A stretch of DNA of 59,374 nucleotides from Candidatus Latescibacterota bacterium (GTDB lineage Bacteria > Latescibacterota > UBA2968): positions 1-59,374 of the forward strand of contig JAJDYX010000040.1 of assembly GCA_022824945.1 (NCBI GenBank). Reading direction: 5' to 3'. The translations under genes were made by a program, and so were the position numbers. This document shows, piece by piece, positions 34,239 through 43,092 of this stretch (position 1 is the stretch's first letter; each line of letters begins with the position of its first letter). A model generated the notes under the pieces. That model was not told the DNA's origin. It saw only the letters and a program-made list of their open reading frames with translations, and made no database searches.

Positions 34239-35336
34239 TTAATCCTGTTCATCCTTTAATCCTGAGAATCCTGATTCAGACAATGTCTTTTCAAGAGCCT
34301 CCAAAAAGCAGTCGTTTTCTCGTTCTGTGCCGATGGATACGCGCAGCGCCCTGTCGAGCATGGGATAGGATGTGACGTTGCGGATGAGTATGCCTTGTTC
34401 GATTAAGCCGGTGAAGACGGCATCTGGGTCGGCGACTTCAAAGAGGATGAGGTTGGCGTGTGATGGGTAGGGTGTGACGCCGTCTATTTGGGTGAGGCAT
34501 TGGAAGACGCGCTCGCGTTCTGAGCAGATGAAGTCGATGCGTTTTTGTATGAGGTCTTTGTGGTTGAGGATGGCCATGGCGGCTGTGTGCGAGAAGATGT
34601 TGATGTCAAAGGGGATTTTGCCTTTGATGATTTCGTCGCGCAAGTCGGGATGGGCGATGAGATATCCGATGCGGATGCCAGCGGCGCCAAATGCTTTGGA
34701 GAGGGTTTTGAGTATGATGAGATTGGGGTGTTTGGGCAAGAGGTCTATGGCGGTTTGATCGTAGAATTCGCCATAGGCTTCATCAACCATGACGAGGGCG
34801 CTGGTGCTGGATAGGAGTTTGTCGAGGTCTGCGTTTGAGATGGCGCATCCCGTGGGGTTGTTGGGGGAGCAGAGGATGATGAGGCGCGCGTTTTTTTCCC
34901 CAGCAGCACAGCACAGAGCCGGGATGTCGAAGCCGTAGTTTTCTGTGAGGGGAATGTCGAGGACACGCCCGCTGAATATGTCGGTGTAGAGGCCGTAGAG
35001 GGAGAATGAGGGCGAGGGAATGACGACCTGGACACCGGGTGCAGATACGACGCCGAGGACGAGTTGTACGAGGGTGTTCGATCCGTTGCAGACGATGAGG
35101 CCTTCGGGTTGGACGCCTGCGTGGTCGGCGAGTGCTTCGACGAGGTCCATTTGCATGGGTTCGGGATAGCGCGACCAGGATTTGTTGCGGACAGCGCATA
35201 AGATGTCGTCTTTTAAGCTGTCGGGTACGTCAAATGGGCTTTCGTTCTGGTTGAGCTTGATGGGACAGTCATAAGCTGTGAGATGATATCCGTGCAGGGC
35301 GCGGACTTCGGGTTTGATGTTGTTGAGATAGGTCAT
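34239..35336 (-). CDS. hisC: Histidinol-phosphate aminotransferase
   Basis: 365 residues, class I/II PLP aminotransferase. Substrate-binding N-terminus (YHLTAYDCPIKLNQNESPFD), SPNNPTGCA loop, MVDEAYGEF with the PLP-contacting Asp and Tyr, and the Schiff-base lysine in LKTLSKAFGAAGIRIGY. It transaminates imidazole acetol phosphate. Its start overlaps hisD by four bases. The last ~13 residues (about 352-365, SESGFSGLKDEQD) are encoded by a dispersed repeat, so the natural C-terminus probably ended near 350. Confidence 0.95.
   Translation of the reverse strand: MTYLNNIKPEVRALHGYHLTAYDCPIKLNQNESPFDVPDSLKDDILCAVRNKSWSRYPEPMQMDLVEALADHAGVQPEGLIVCNGSNTLVQLVLGVVSAPGVQVVIPSPSFSLYGLYTDIFSGRVLDIPLTENYGFDIPALCCAAGEKNARLIILCSPNNPTGCAISNADLDKLLSSTSALVMVDEAYGEFYDQTAIDLLPKHPNLIILKTLSKAFGAAGIRIGYLIAHPDLRDEIIKGKIPFDINIFSHTAAMAILNHKDLIQKRIDFICSERERVFQCLTQIDGVTPYPSHANLILFEVADPDAVFTGLIEQGILIRNVTSYPMLDRALRVSIGTERENDCFLEALEKTLSESGFSGLKDEQD
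34241..34282. repeat. ATCCTG-rich repeat ending in GATTCAGACA, copy 1
   Basis: It contains AATCCTGTTCATCC, then AATCCTGAGAATCCTG and GATTCAGACA. Related copies lie at 41916-41956, 58220-58260 and 58275-58314. Its bases encode the last 13 or so residues and stop of HisC. Just to the left (34183-34240) are fragments of the GCGGC-type repeat and a TTTTGCCTTTG linker that join the two families. Confidence 0.85.
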
Positions 35337-36631
35337 TTGCCCATCCTGATCCTGATGGCATTGGCATGGGCGTCGAGGCCCTCGGTTTCGGCCATGCTGA
35401 TGATGTGGCCCGCGGTTTTTTGCAGGCGTTGTTCGGTGTATTGCAAGATGCTGATGGTTTTGGTGAAGGTGTCAACGCCAACAGATGACGCGAATCGGGC
35501 GGCGCCAGCTGTGGGCAGGATGTGGTTGGTGCCCGCGTAGTAGTCGCCCACGGGTTCGGATGATGCCGCGCCGAGGAATACAGCGCCGGCATGGCGAACC
35601 GATTGTAGATGTGCCCAGGGGTCGGCGACGATGAGTTCGAGGTGTTCGGGTGCAATGCGATTGGCGAGGTCAATGCCTTCGGCGAGGTCGCGGACGACGA
35701 CGATTGCGCCAAAGCGGTCGAGTGCATTTTGTATGGCTTCGCGGTGTGTCAGGTCGGCGGCTTGATGGGCGATTTCGTCGGCGATTTGAGACGCGAGGTC
35801 GGCAGAGGGCGTGATGCAGACCGCGGCTTCAAAGCCGCTGCCGTGTTCGGCTTGTGAGAGGAGGTCGGCAGCGATGTGTTTGGCGTTTGCGGTGTGGTCG
35901 GCGATGACGACGATTTCGCTGGGTCCGGCGATCATGTCGATGTCAACGGTTCCGAAGACGCGTTTTTTTGCGATTTGAACATAAGGGTTGCCGGGTCCGA
36001 CGAGTTTGTCAACGCGGGGTATGGTTTCGGTGCCATAAGCGAGTGCGGCGATGGCTTGAGCACCAAATACTTTGTAGATTGTGCGTATCCCTATGTGATG
36101 GGCTGTGGTGAGGACGGCGGGGTGTACGGCGCCGTTTGCCTGCGGGGGCGTGGCGATGCAGAGGTGCGGGACGCCTGCGATTTGCGCGGGGATGGCGGCC
36201 ATGAGCAGGGTGGAGAATAGGGGCGCACTTGCGCCGGGGATGAGCAGGGCAACGCGTTCGATGGGGAGGATGCGTTTGCCGAGGATGACGCCGTCGCCGT
36301 CTTCGATGAAGTAGGATGTTTGTTTTTGCGTTTCGTGAAATTTGCGGATGTTTGCCGCGGCTGCGTCTATGATGTCGATGAATTTGGGGTCGGCGTTGCG
36401 ATAGGCGGTTTTGATTTCGGTTTCAGGTACGCGTATGTCGCCGGCTTTCATGTCGATGCCGTCGTATTTTTTGGTGTACGCGAGGAGTGCGCGGTCCCCC
36501 TGTTCTTTTACGGCGGTGACGATTTTCCGCACGGTTGCTTCCTGTTCGGCGGAGAAATCAGGGCTGCGCGAGAGGATGGCGTCGAGTTTTGGGGGTGTTT
36601 TGTCGCGGTTGTGTTTGATGATTTCGATCAT
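35333..36631 (-). CDS. hisD: Histidinol dehydrogenase
   Basis: 432 residues, standard length. Zinc-dependent two-step oxidation of histidinol to histidine, the last step of the pathway. Conserved segments include SAPLFSTLLMAAIPAQIAG, DKLVGPGNPYV, DMIAGPSEIVVIAD, SQAEHGSGFEA, IAPEHLELIV and GDYYAGTNHILPTAGAAR. It is separated from hisG by 12 bases and overlaps hisC by four. Confidence 0.97.
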   Translation of the reverse strand: MIEIIKHNRDKTPPKLDAILSRSPDFSAEQEATVRKIVTAVKEQGDRALLAYTKKYDGIDMKAGDIRVPETEIKTAYRNADPKFIDIIDAAAANIRKFHETQKQTSYFIEDGDGVILGKRILPIERVALLIPGASAPLFSTLLMAAIPAQIAGVPHLCIATPPQANGAVHPAVLTTAHHIGIRTIYKVFGAQAIAALAYGTETIPRVDKLVGPGNPYVQIAKKRVFGTVDIDMIAGPSEIVVIADHTANAKHIAADLLSQAEHGSGFEAAVCITPSADLASQIADEIAHQAADLTHREAIQNALDRFGAIVVVRDLAEGIDLANRIAPEHLELIVADPWAHLQSVRHAGAVFLGAASSEPVGDYYAGTNHILPTAGAARFASSVGVDTFTKTISILQYTEQRLQKTAGHIISMAETEGLDAHANAIRIRMGK

Positions 36632-36643
36632 GGCGTGCTGGGG

Positions 36644-37522
36644 TTAATAAATCACTTTATTCAAGGGGTATTCGATGATGCCTTCGGCACCTGCTTTTTT
36701 GAGTTTTGGTATGAGGTCGCGCACGATGCGCTCATCCACGATGACTTCGATTGCAACCCAGTTTTCGTCGAGTAAGTTGGCGATTGTGGGGTTGTTGAGC
36801 GCGGGTAAGTTTTTGACGATTTGAGCGAGGTCTGCGCGGCGTACGTTCATTTTTAGGCCGACTTTGTCTTCGGCGTTGAATGCGCCGATGAGCAAGGTGG
36901 CGATGTGTTGCGCTTTTTCGCGTTTCCACGCGTTGTTCCACGCTGTTTTGTTGGCGATGAGTCTGGGCGTGGTTTCAAACATGGTGTCTATGACGCGCAG
37001 GTTGTTGGCGCGCAGAGAGGATCCGGTTTCGGTGAGTTCGGCGATGGCATCGACGAGGCCGGGTACGCGGACTTTGGCTTCGGTGGATCCCCAGGAGTAT
37101 TCGACTTCGGCGGTTATGCCGTGGTTTTTGAGGTGGTTGCGCGTGGCTGTGACGAGTTCGGTGGCGATGCGCTTGCCCTGCAGGTCCTGGATGGTCTGGA
37201 TGTCCGAGTCTTCGGGGACTGCGATGATCCAGCGCGCGGGTTGCGATGAGGTTTTGCTGTAGGCAAATTCGGCGATTTCGATGATGTCGGCTTCGTTTTC
37301 GCGGATCCAGTCGATGCCGGTGAGTCCAATGTCGAGGACGCCGCGTTCGACGTAGTGCGCGATTTCCTGAGCGCGCAGAAATAAGCCTTCGAGTTCGGGG
37401 TCGTCGATGACGGGCGTGTAAGACCGGTGGCTGGCGTGGATGCGATAACCGGCTTTGGCAAATAGGGTGAGCGTGGATTCTTGTAGGCTTCCCGATGGAA
37501 GGCCGATTTTTAATATGGGCAT
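36644..37522 (-). CDS. hisG: ATP phosphoribosyltransferase, long form
   Basis: 292 residues, the long HisG with a C-terminal histidine-binding regulatory domain (about 215-285), so feedback control by histidine is expected and no HisZ partner is needed. The catalytic part has LDIGLTGIDW, ATELVTATRNHL and the PRPP loop region with ETGSSLRANNL. First committed step of histidine synthesis. AAGGAG lies 11 bases upstream of the ATG. First gene of the his operon. Confidence 0.96.
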   Translation of the reverse strand: MPILKIGLPSGSLQESTLTLFAKAGYRIHASHRSYTPVIDDPELEGLFLRAQEIAHYVERGVLDIGLTGIDWIRENEADIIEIAEFAYSKTSSQPARWIIAVPEDSDIQTIQDLQGKRIATELVTATRNHLKNHGITAEVEYSWGSTEAKVRVPGLVDAIAELTETGSSLRANNLRVIDTMFETTPRLIANKTAWNNAWKREKAQHIATLLIGAFNAEDKVGLKMNVRRADLAQIVKNLPALNNPTIANLLDENWVAIEVIVDERIVRDLIPKLKKAGAEGIIEYPLNKVIY

Positions 37523-37610
37523 GGGACGATCAACTCCTTTTCTATTTTTTAATATCAGTATCTGTTAAAGATACGATTTTTTGCCATTTTGGGGAAATTT
37601 AATGAATGAG

Positions 37611-37639
37611 TTGACAAATAAAAAAATGAAAAGTACGTT
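37611..37639 (+). promoter_or_regulatory. Possible promoter of the phosphoesterase-uvrC operon
   Basis: Perfect TTGACA at 37611-37616 and a weak TACGTT at 37634-37639 (17-base spacer) in a divergent AT-rich gap. The -10 is poor, so the call is tentative. Confidence 0.4.
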
Positions 37640-37685
37640 ATCCTGAAAGGGTTGATTTTTTATTTTTAACAACAGGAGTCTAATC

Positions 37686-38180
37686 ATGGGAAAAGCGCAT
37701 CTCGTCGGTTTGATTACGGATACACATGATAATAAACACGCGATTGAGAAGGCGGTTGAGCTTTTTAATGCGCGCGATGTGGGGTTGGTGCTGCACGGGG
37801 GCGATTATATCGCGCCGTTTAATGCGCGCTGGATGGGTGATTTGACGGTGCCTTTTGTCGGGGTTTTTGGAAATAATGATGGGGAGAAGTTCGGTTTGCG
37901 GGCACTGTTTGAGGATCTGGGTCCTATTCACCGGCCGCCTTATGTACACGAGTGGGAGGGCAAGCGCATTTTGATGTTGCACGAGCCAGATGAGGTGAAT
38001 GCTCTGGCGCAGAGCGGTGCTTATGATGTGATTTTTTACGGGCATACGCATGAGATTGATGTGCGAAGAGGGGATACGCTGGTGATTAATCCGGGGGAGG
38101 CGTGCGGGTGGACAACGGGGCGGGAGACGGTGGGAATTCTGGATCTGAATGCGATGGATGTGGAGATTGTGGATTTGTAG
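37686..38180 (+). CDS. Metallophosphoesterase, YfcE/MJ0936 type
   Basis: 164 residues. Calcineurin-like signature residues: DTHDN, GGDY, GNND and GHTH followed by NPGE, all in order. It belongs to the small phosphodiesterase group that hydrolyses model phosphodiesters and whose native substrate is mostly unknown. AGGAG is upstream. uvrC follows after 12 bases in the same operon. Confidence 0.92.
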   Translation: MGKAHLVGLITDTHDNKHAIEKAVELFNARDVGLVLHGGDYIAPFNARWMGDLTVPFVGVFGNNDGEKFGLRALFEDLGPIHRPPYVHEWEGKRILMLHEPDEVNALAQSGAYDVIFYGHTHEIDVRRGDTLVINPGEACGWTTGRETVGILDLNAMDVEIVDL

Positions 38181-38192
38181 GAGAGGTGCAAT

Positions 38193-40028
38193 ATGAGCGA
38201 ACATATCGACAGTATTGTGGCGCTGATGCCGAGAGAGCCTGGTGTGTACATTATGAGGGGCGATGGGGATCAGATTATTTATATCGGCAAGGCTAAGGTG
38301 TTGCGCAGCCGGGTGCAGCAGTATTTTCGTCCCAATGCCCATGATGGGCGGCGGCAGTTTCGGGCAATCGTTCGCAATGTGCGCGATTTGGAATATATTG
38401 TTACGGATACGGAGTTGGAGGCGTTGATTTTAGAGGCGAATTTGATCAAGGAACACAAGCCGCGCTACAATATCAGTTTGAAGGACGATAAGAAGTATCC
38501 GTATATCCGCATTACAAAGGAGGCGTTTCCCCGCGTTGTGGTGACGCGCGATGTGGTGAAGGATGGGTCGCGGTATTTGGGTCCTTATACGGATGTCCGG
38601 GCGATGCGGCGCATGGTGGAGACGATGCACAGGTTGTTTCGGATTCGGAGTTGTGATTACGATTTGCCAAAGGCCAATGTGCGGCTGTGTCTGGATTACG
38701 AGATCAAGCGGTGCGATGGTCCGTGCGAGGGGTTGATTGTGGCAGAGGCGTATCAGAAGATTGTGGATGAGGCGGTGTTGTTTTTGACGGGGCGGCATAC
38801 GCAGGTGAAGGTGACGCTTGTCGAGCGGATGAAGCGGGCTTCGGAGGCGATGAGGTACGAGGAGGCGGCGATTTATCGGGATCGCATTCAGGCACTGGAA
38901 CAGGCTGCGAGCCGGCAGAAGGTGGTGTCTAATGATTTGACGGATTGGGATGCGATTGCGATTTCGCGGGAGGATGACGAGGCTTGCGGGGTGGTGATGG
39001 AGGTGCGCGATGGGCGGTTGATCGGGCGGCAGAATTATTTTCTCGGGGGGGTGCTGGATGCGTCTGAGGAAGAGGTGGTTTCAAAATTTGTGCAGTTGTT
39101 TTACGCGACGGCTACGTTTGTGCCGCGAGAGGTGTGCCTGCCGTGTGATATCGAGGATCGGGAGACGGTGCTCGATTGGCTTACAGAGCGTTCAGAGGGC
39201 GGGGTTGAGATGCGCGTGCCCCAGCGGGGGGATAAGTTTCAGTTGAGGAAGATGGCGGAGAATAATGCGCGGCTGTTGTTGGCAGAGCGGCGTTTGAAGC
39301 GCGAGAATCGCAGGTCGCAAGCGCCGGCAGCCGTGCAGGCGCTTCAGCGCGATTTGCACCTTGAGAAGCCGCCGCGGTGGATTGAGGCGGTGGATATTTC
39401 AAATATTCAGGGGTCTGATCCGGTGGCGTCGCTGGTGTGTTTTGTGGATGGCAGGGCGCGAAAGCGCGAGTACAGGCATTTTAAAATTACGGGGTTGGAG
39501 GGGCCCAATGATTTTGCGATGATGCAGCAGGTGGTGACGCGGCGGTTTAAGCGGTTGATGGAGGAGGGGAAGTCGTTTCCCGATTTGCTGCTGGTCGATG
39601 GGGGTAAGGGTCAGCTTTCGAGTGTGGTTGAGGCGTTAAAAGCGTTGGGGATTGAAGATCAGGCGGTGATTGGGCTGGCGAAGCGGCTGGAGGAGGTGTT
39701 TGTGCCGGGGCTGTCCGATCCGCAGAATATTCCGAAGTCGTCGTCGTCGTTGAAGCTGTTGCAGATGTTGCGCGATGAGTCGCACAGGTTTGCGATTGCA
39801 TATCACCGCAAGGTGCGCGATAGGCGGACGCTGACGTCGGAATTGGATGAGATTCCCGGGGTGGGGCCGTCGCGTCGCGTCGCATTGTTGAAGCATTTCG
39901 GTTCGGTGAAGCGAATCCGAGAGGCAGAGGTTGAAGAGGTGGCAGAGGTTGAGGGGGTGGGGATGAAGCTGGCGGAGGTGATTTGTGAGGGGTTGAGGAA
40001 AACCAACCATCTGAGGATTGGTTCTTGA
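38193..40028 (+). CDS. uvrC: Excinuclease ABC subunit C
   Basis: 611 residues. The N-terminal GIY-YIG nuclease (about 10-95: PGVYIMRGDGDQIIYIGKAK) makes the 3' incision. A UVR motif (about 203-235) binds UvrB, an RNase H-like endonuclease domain (about 380-540, with AVDISNIQG and DGGKGQLS) makes the 5' incision, and a tandem helix-hairpin-helix (about 565-605) binds DNA. A weak hairpin with T tail (40001-40033) overlaps the stop and may terminate the operon. uvrA and uvrB are not in the window. Confidence 0.97.
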   Translation: MSEHIDSIVALMPREPGVYIMRGDGDQIIYIGKAKVLRSRVQQYFRPNAHDGRRQFRAIVRNVRDLEYIVTDTELEALILEANLIKEHKPRYNISLKDDKKYPYIRITKEAFPRVVVTRDVVKDGSRYLGPYTDVRAMRRMVETMHRLFRIRSCDYDLPKANVRLCLDYEIKRCDGPCEGLIVAEAYQKIVDEAVLFLTGRHTQVKVTLVERMKRASEAMRYEEAAIYRDRIQALEQAASRQKVVSNDLTDWDAIAISREDDEACGVVMEVRDGRLIGRQNYFLGGVLDASEEEVVSKFVQLFYATATFVPREVCLPCDIEDRETVLDWLTERSEGGVEMRVPQRGDKFQLRKMAENNARLLLAERRLKRENRRSQAPAAVQALQRDLHLEKPPRWIEAVDISNIQGSDPVASLVCFVDGRARKREYRHFKITGLEGPNDFAMMQQVVTRRFKRLMEEGKSFPDLLLVDGGKGQLSSVVEALKALGIEDQAVIGLAKRLEEVFVPGLSDPQNIPKSSSSLKLLQMLRDESHRFAIAYHRKVRDRRTLTSELDEIPGVGPSRRVALLKHFGSVKRIREAEVEEVAEVEGVGMKLAEVICEGLRKTNHLRIGS

Positions 40029-40033
40029 TTTTT
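40001..40033 (+). terminator. Weak terminator at the uvrC end
   Basis: AACCAA pairs with TTGGTT (40001-40023), followed by CTTGATTTTT. The stem overlaps the last codons of uvrC. It is marginal, with only six pairs. Confidence 0.35.
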
Positions 40034-40099
40034 AGCCACAGGTTTTTATATTTTTTCAAATGGGTATGCCCTTCTATACACTATATTACAGGATTTGGG

Positions 40100-40462
40100 A
40101 TGAGAGAGATGGGAGAAGGTGGGATAAGACCTGTAGTTTGGATTCGTTCATCACACGAAGACCTGAAAAAATTTCCCGCAGATATCCAAGATGAAATGGG
40201 ATACGCACTTTATATCGCACAAATTGGGGACAAACACCCGAAAGCCAGACCGCTAAAAGGATTTTCGGGGGTCCTGGAAATTCGAAGTAATTACGCAAGC
40301 GATACCTATCGAGCGGTGTATGCCACCAAAATCGGTGATGCAATTTATGTGTTACACGCTTTTCAAAAGAAATCCAAAAGAGGCATCGGAACACCGAAAC
40401 AAGAAATCGCTCTCATCAGACGTCGATTGCAGAGAGCGCAAGAGTTAGCACAAGGAGGATAA
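40100..40462 (+). CDS. HigB-like toxin (RelE/Gp49 fold)
   Basis: 120 residues, basic. PVVWIRSSHEDLKKFP at the N-terminus, ARPLKGFSGVLEIR in the middle, and the DTYRAVYATKIGDAIYVLHAFQKKSKRG core typical of the phage-derived Gp49/HigB family that cleaves mRNA on the ribosome. The antitoxin gene follows three bases downstream, the toxin-first order of hig systems. The start may be ATG 40100 or 40109. Activity is a family inference. Confidence 0.88.
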   Translation: MREMGEGGIRPVVWIRSSHEDLKKFPADIQDEMGYALYIAQIGDKHPKARPLKGFSGVLEIRSNYASDTYRAVYATKIGDAIYVLHAFQKKSKRGIGTPKQEIALIRRRLQRAQELAQGG

Positions 40463-40465
40463 ATC

Positions 40466-40786
40466 ATGGCAGACTATACCCGCAGTTCGGGAAACGTCTT
40501 TAAGGATTTGGGGCTTCCTTCCTCTGATGAAAGATTGGCAAAAGCGAAACTGGCATATAAAATCAACCGCTTGATCGCCGATCAGGGAATGAGCAAAAAG
40601 AAAGCTGCGGATTCTTTGGGTATAAGTCGATCCAAAATGACGGAACTGAGAAATGGTCGATTAAAGGATTTTACCATTGACTGCCTGTTTTCTCTATTGG
40701 GAAAACTGGATCACCATATTGAAATCCGAGTACGTCCAAAATTAGGTCACAAAACAGAGGAAACAATCGCTGTGGCTTTAATTTAA
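40466..40786 (+). CDS. HigA-like antitoxin (XRE-type HTH)
   Basis: 106 residues. Xre helix-turn-helix at about 30-75 (LIADQGMSKKKAADSLGISRSKMTELRNGRLKDF), related to the group of antitoxins that accompany Gp49-type toxins. It should bind and inactivate the toxin and repress the pair. AGGAGG sits six bases before its ATG, far stronger than the toxin's site, consistent with antitoxin in excess. Confidence 0.9.
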   Translation: MADYTRSSGNVFKDLGLPSSDERLAKAKLAYKINRLIADQGMSKKKAADSLGISRSKMTELRNGRLKDFTIDCLFSLLGKLDHHIEIRVRPKLGHKTEETIAVALI

Positions 40787-40869
40787 CCTCTTATTCAGCG
40801 TATTGGTGGAAAGAGGAGTCAAAATAGGGACATTCGGTATTGCCGATCTATGTGTTTTGTCAACGTGCT

Positions 40870-41790
40870 ATGTCTATAAAACAAATGTCTATAGCCCCGG
40901 AACTGGCGCGGGCGTTGCAGCGGTTTCTCGATTCTGTGACGCTGGAGCGCGGGTTGTCGGATAATACGGCGAGTGCATACCAGCGCGATTTGAGCAGGTA
41001 TTTGACGCTGTTGACGGATTTGGGGATCGATGCGCCGGATGCGATTTCTCAGGCGGAGGTGTCCGCGCTGTTGGATTTGCTTTCGGAGATGGGGCTGGAG
41101 GCGTCGAGTGTGGCGCGGAATTTGACGGCGGTGCGGATGTTTCACAGGTTTTTGATAGGGGAGGGGCTGGCGCACCGGGATCCGACGGAGCATTTGAAGC
41201 CGCCGAGGTTGGGGCGAAAGCTGCCGTCGGTGCTGAATATTTACGAGGTTGAGCGGTTGATGCTGGCGCCGGATGTGGAGACGCCCCTGGGGTTGCGCGA
41301 TCGCGCGCTTATAGAGATGCTTTACGGGGCGGGGTTGCGGGTGTCGGAGTTGATCGGGTTGTCGCTGACGGATTTGCTTTTTGATGTGGAGGTGGTTCGG
41401 GTGCTGGGCAAGGGCGGGCGCGAGCGCGTGGTGCCGATTGGGTCAGAGGGTATTGAGTGGGTGTCTGAGTATTTGGATGCGGTGCGTCCAGAGTTGGTCA
41501 AGCCACATACCGGGGCTGAGGTGTTTTTGAATTTTCGCGGTGCGATGTTGTCGCGGATGGGTGTGTGGAAGTTGTTGCGGCAATATGTGGTGATAGCGGG
41601 GTTGGAGAAGAAGGTGAGTCCACATACGTTGCGGCATTCTTTTGCGACGCATTTGCTGGAAGGGGGCGCGGATTTGCGGGCGGTGCAGGAGATGCTGGGG
41701 CATGCGGATATTTCAACGACGCAGATTTATACGCATGTGGATCGAGAGTATTTAAAGGAGGTGCATCGGACGTTTCATCCGAGGGCGTGA
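40870..41790 (+). CDS. Tyrosine recombinase, XerC/XerD type
   Basis: 306 residues, normal for Xer proteins. SAM-like core-binding domain (about 10-95), catalytic domain with R (GAGLRVSEL), K (GKGGRERVVP), H-x-x-R (HTLRHSFATHLLEGG), H (GHADISTTQIYTHV) and the tyrosine nucleophile. It likely resolves chromosome dimers at dif. XerC and XerD cannot be separated safely by eye. The ATG at 40870 lacks a clear ribosome-binding site; a TTG at 40840 is in frame. The nearby toxin-antitoxin pair does not prove it is an integrase. Confidence 0.9.
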   Translation: MSIKQMSIAPELARALQRFLDSVTLERGLSDNTASAYQRDLSRYLTLLTDLGIDAPDAISQAEVSALLDLLSEMGLEASSVARNLTAVRMFHRFLIGEGLAHRDPTEHLKPPRLGRKLPSVLNIYEVERLMLAPDVETPLGLRDRALIEMLYGAGLRVSELIGLSLTDLLFDVEVVRVLGKGGRERVVPIGSEGIEWVSEYLDAVRPELVKPHTGAEVFLNFRGAMLSRMGVWKLLRQYVVIAGLEKKVSPHTLRHSFATHLLEGGADLRAVQEMLGHADISTTQIYTHVDREYLKEVHRTFHPRA

Positions 41791-41850
41791 GAAGTTTGAA
41801 GTTTGAAGTGTGAAGTTTGAAGTGTGAAGTAGGAAGTGTGAAGGATGAAG
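41791..41850. repeat. Simple GAAGTKTGAAG repeat
   Basis: About 60 bp of GAAGTTTGAAGTGTGAAG units between xer and a GCGGC-type repeat. Similar short runs are found just after hppA, after rplI and at 50060-50090, usually next to one of the palindromic repeats. Confidence 0.75.
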
Positions 41851-41851
41851 T

Positions 41852-41883
41852 GTCATCGCGGCAGGGTTGTAGCCGCGATCCAG
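41852..41883. repeat. ATCGCGGC...GCCGCGAT repeat, short form
   Basis: GTCATCGCGGC, GGTTGTA, GCCGCGATCCAG: the minimal hairpin of the family without the inner CCCCGTA hairpin. It is directly followed by a linker (AAGGTTTTGCTTTTG) and an ATCCTG-type repeat, forming a composite. Confidence 0.85.
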
Positions 41884-41915
41884 AAGGTTTTGCTTTTGAT
41901 CCTGGTTTTTGCCTT

Positions 41916-41956
41916 TATCCTGTCCATCCTCTCATCCTGCAAATCCTGATTCAGAC
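41916..41956. repeat. ATCCTG-rich repeat ending in GATTCAGACA, copy 2
   Basis: The copy runs TTATCCTGTCCATCC...ATCCTGATTCAGAC. On the minus strand its GTCTGA supplies the last codon and stop of the M24 peptidase gene. Confidence 0.85.
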
Positions 41957-43081
41957 AATTAAAAATTTCGGATAGGTGGTCAGGTTTTCGAGTCCGTCTT
42001 CTGTGACGACGCCGAGGTCTTCGATGCGTACGGCGCCGCGTCCGGGGTAGTAGAGGCCCGGTTCGATGGTGACGATGTGCCCGGCGCAGAGGGTTTGCGG
42101 GGTTTTGCCGATGCGCGGGGGTTCGTGGATTTCAAGGCCCAGGCCGTGGCCCGTGCCGTGGAAGAAGCCCTGCATGCGGCCGTCTATGTTGCCGGTTTCA
42201 AAGTTGCGGTTTTTGAAGAGTTCTGTGAGTGCCTCGTGGATGGCCTGGCCGTCTGCTTCTGCTCGGATGCTGTCGAGGACGAGGTTTTGTCCGGCGAGGA
42301 CCGCGTCGTAGATGTTCTGGAGGTCGGCAGTGGGTTCGCCTTTGACGACGGTGCGGGTGAGGTCGGCAAAGTAGCCGGTGGTGTTTGAGCGCGGGAAGAT
42401 GTCGATGATGATGGATTGGTGCGCGGGCAGGGGTCCGCTGCCTTCGTTGTGGGGGTCACAGGCCTGGTCGCCTCCGGCGACGATGGTGTGGCCGGCTGTG
42501 TAGTCGCGTTCGAGGAGAAGAAATTTTATTTCGCGTTTGACGGTTTCCGATGTGAGGGGTTCGCCGTTGTGGTAGAGGAGGTCGCCGCGGATTTCCGAGT
42601 TGCGGATGAGGGTTATGGCGGCGTCCATTGCGGATTCGGTGTGTTGTTGTGCTTCGCGGATGTGTTCGATTTCAATAGGGGTTTTGATTTCCCGGTCGGG
42701 CCAATACGCGCCTTCTGGAAATTCCAATGTGTATCCGCGTTCGCGCAGGTCGTCTGCCGTGGCGATGGCAAAGGCGCGGGGGACGTTCAGGTGGGTGATG
42801 TTTTTTTCTTGTAGTACTTCATTTAAGGCATCGATTTGAGAGGGTTCTTCGTCGGTGTCATTTTTTTTTGCTTTTTTCTGGTATTCGGATAGGGAGAGGA
42901 CGTGATCGACCTGGGCTTGATCGCGCGCGCGGTCGCGTTCTAAGTCGGACATGAGGAGGTGTTTCTCTTCGCCGATTTGAAAGAAGATGAAGGGGTCGGG
43001 CGCGAGAAAGCGCGTGGCGTAATACATGTCGGCGTCGGTTTCGCTGGCGGCTATCATGAGCCGCGCTTCAGAGGTGCTCAT
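41951..43081 (-). CDS. Xaa-Pro aminopeptidase family protein (M24)
   Basis: 376 residues. Creatinase-like N-terminal domain (about 1-135), then the pita-bread catalytic domain with metal ligands in DIFPRSNTTGYFADLTR, GTGHGLGLEIHE, TIEPGLYYPG and VRIEDLGVVT. It cleaves Xaa-Pro or related dipeptides. Its stop is provided by a dispersed repeat. The HtrA gene lies 11 bases upstream on the same strand, so the two are probably cotranscribed. Confidence 0.93.
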   Translation of the reverse strand: MSTSEARLMIAASETDADMYYATRFLAPDPFIFFQIGEEKHLLMSDLERDRARDQAQVDHVLSLSEYQKKAKKNDTDEEPSQIDALNEVLQEKNITHLNVPRAFAIATADDLRERGYTLEFPEGAYWPDREIKTPIEIEHIREAQQHTESAMDAAITLIRNSEIRGDLLYHNGEPLTSETVKREIKFLLLERDYTAGHTIVAGGDQACDPHNEGSGPLPAHQSIIIDIFPRSNTTGYFADLTRTVVKGEPTADLQNIYDAVLAGQNLVLDSIRAEADGQAIHEALTELFKNRNFETGNIDGRMQGFFHGTGHGLGLEIHEPPRIGKTPQTLCAGHIVTIEPGLYYPGRGAVRIEDLGVVTEDGLENLTTYPKFLIV

Positions 43082-43092
43082 TATTTCGATCC

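Noticed and set aside
33260..34375. A 371-codon plus-strand open frame opposite the enolase-superfamily gene
   Set aside because: It is antisense to a gene with intact catalytic motifs, has no recognisable domain and a composition (Val/Gly/Asp/Cys rich) typical of shadow frames in GC-skewed coding DNA.
40902..40917. A sigma-54-like string (TGGCGCG-N4-TTGC) near the xer start
   Set aside because: It lies inside the coding sequence, has C-to-G change at a key position (GC instead of AC) and no suitable gene downstream at the right distance.
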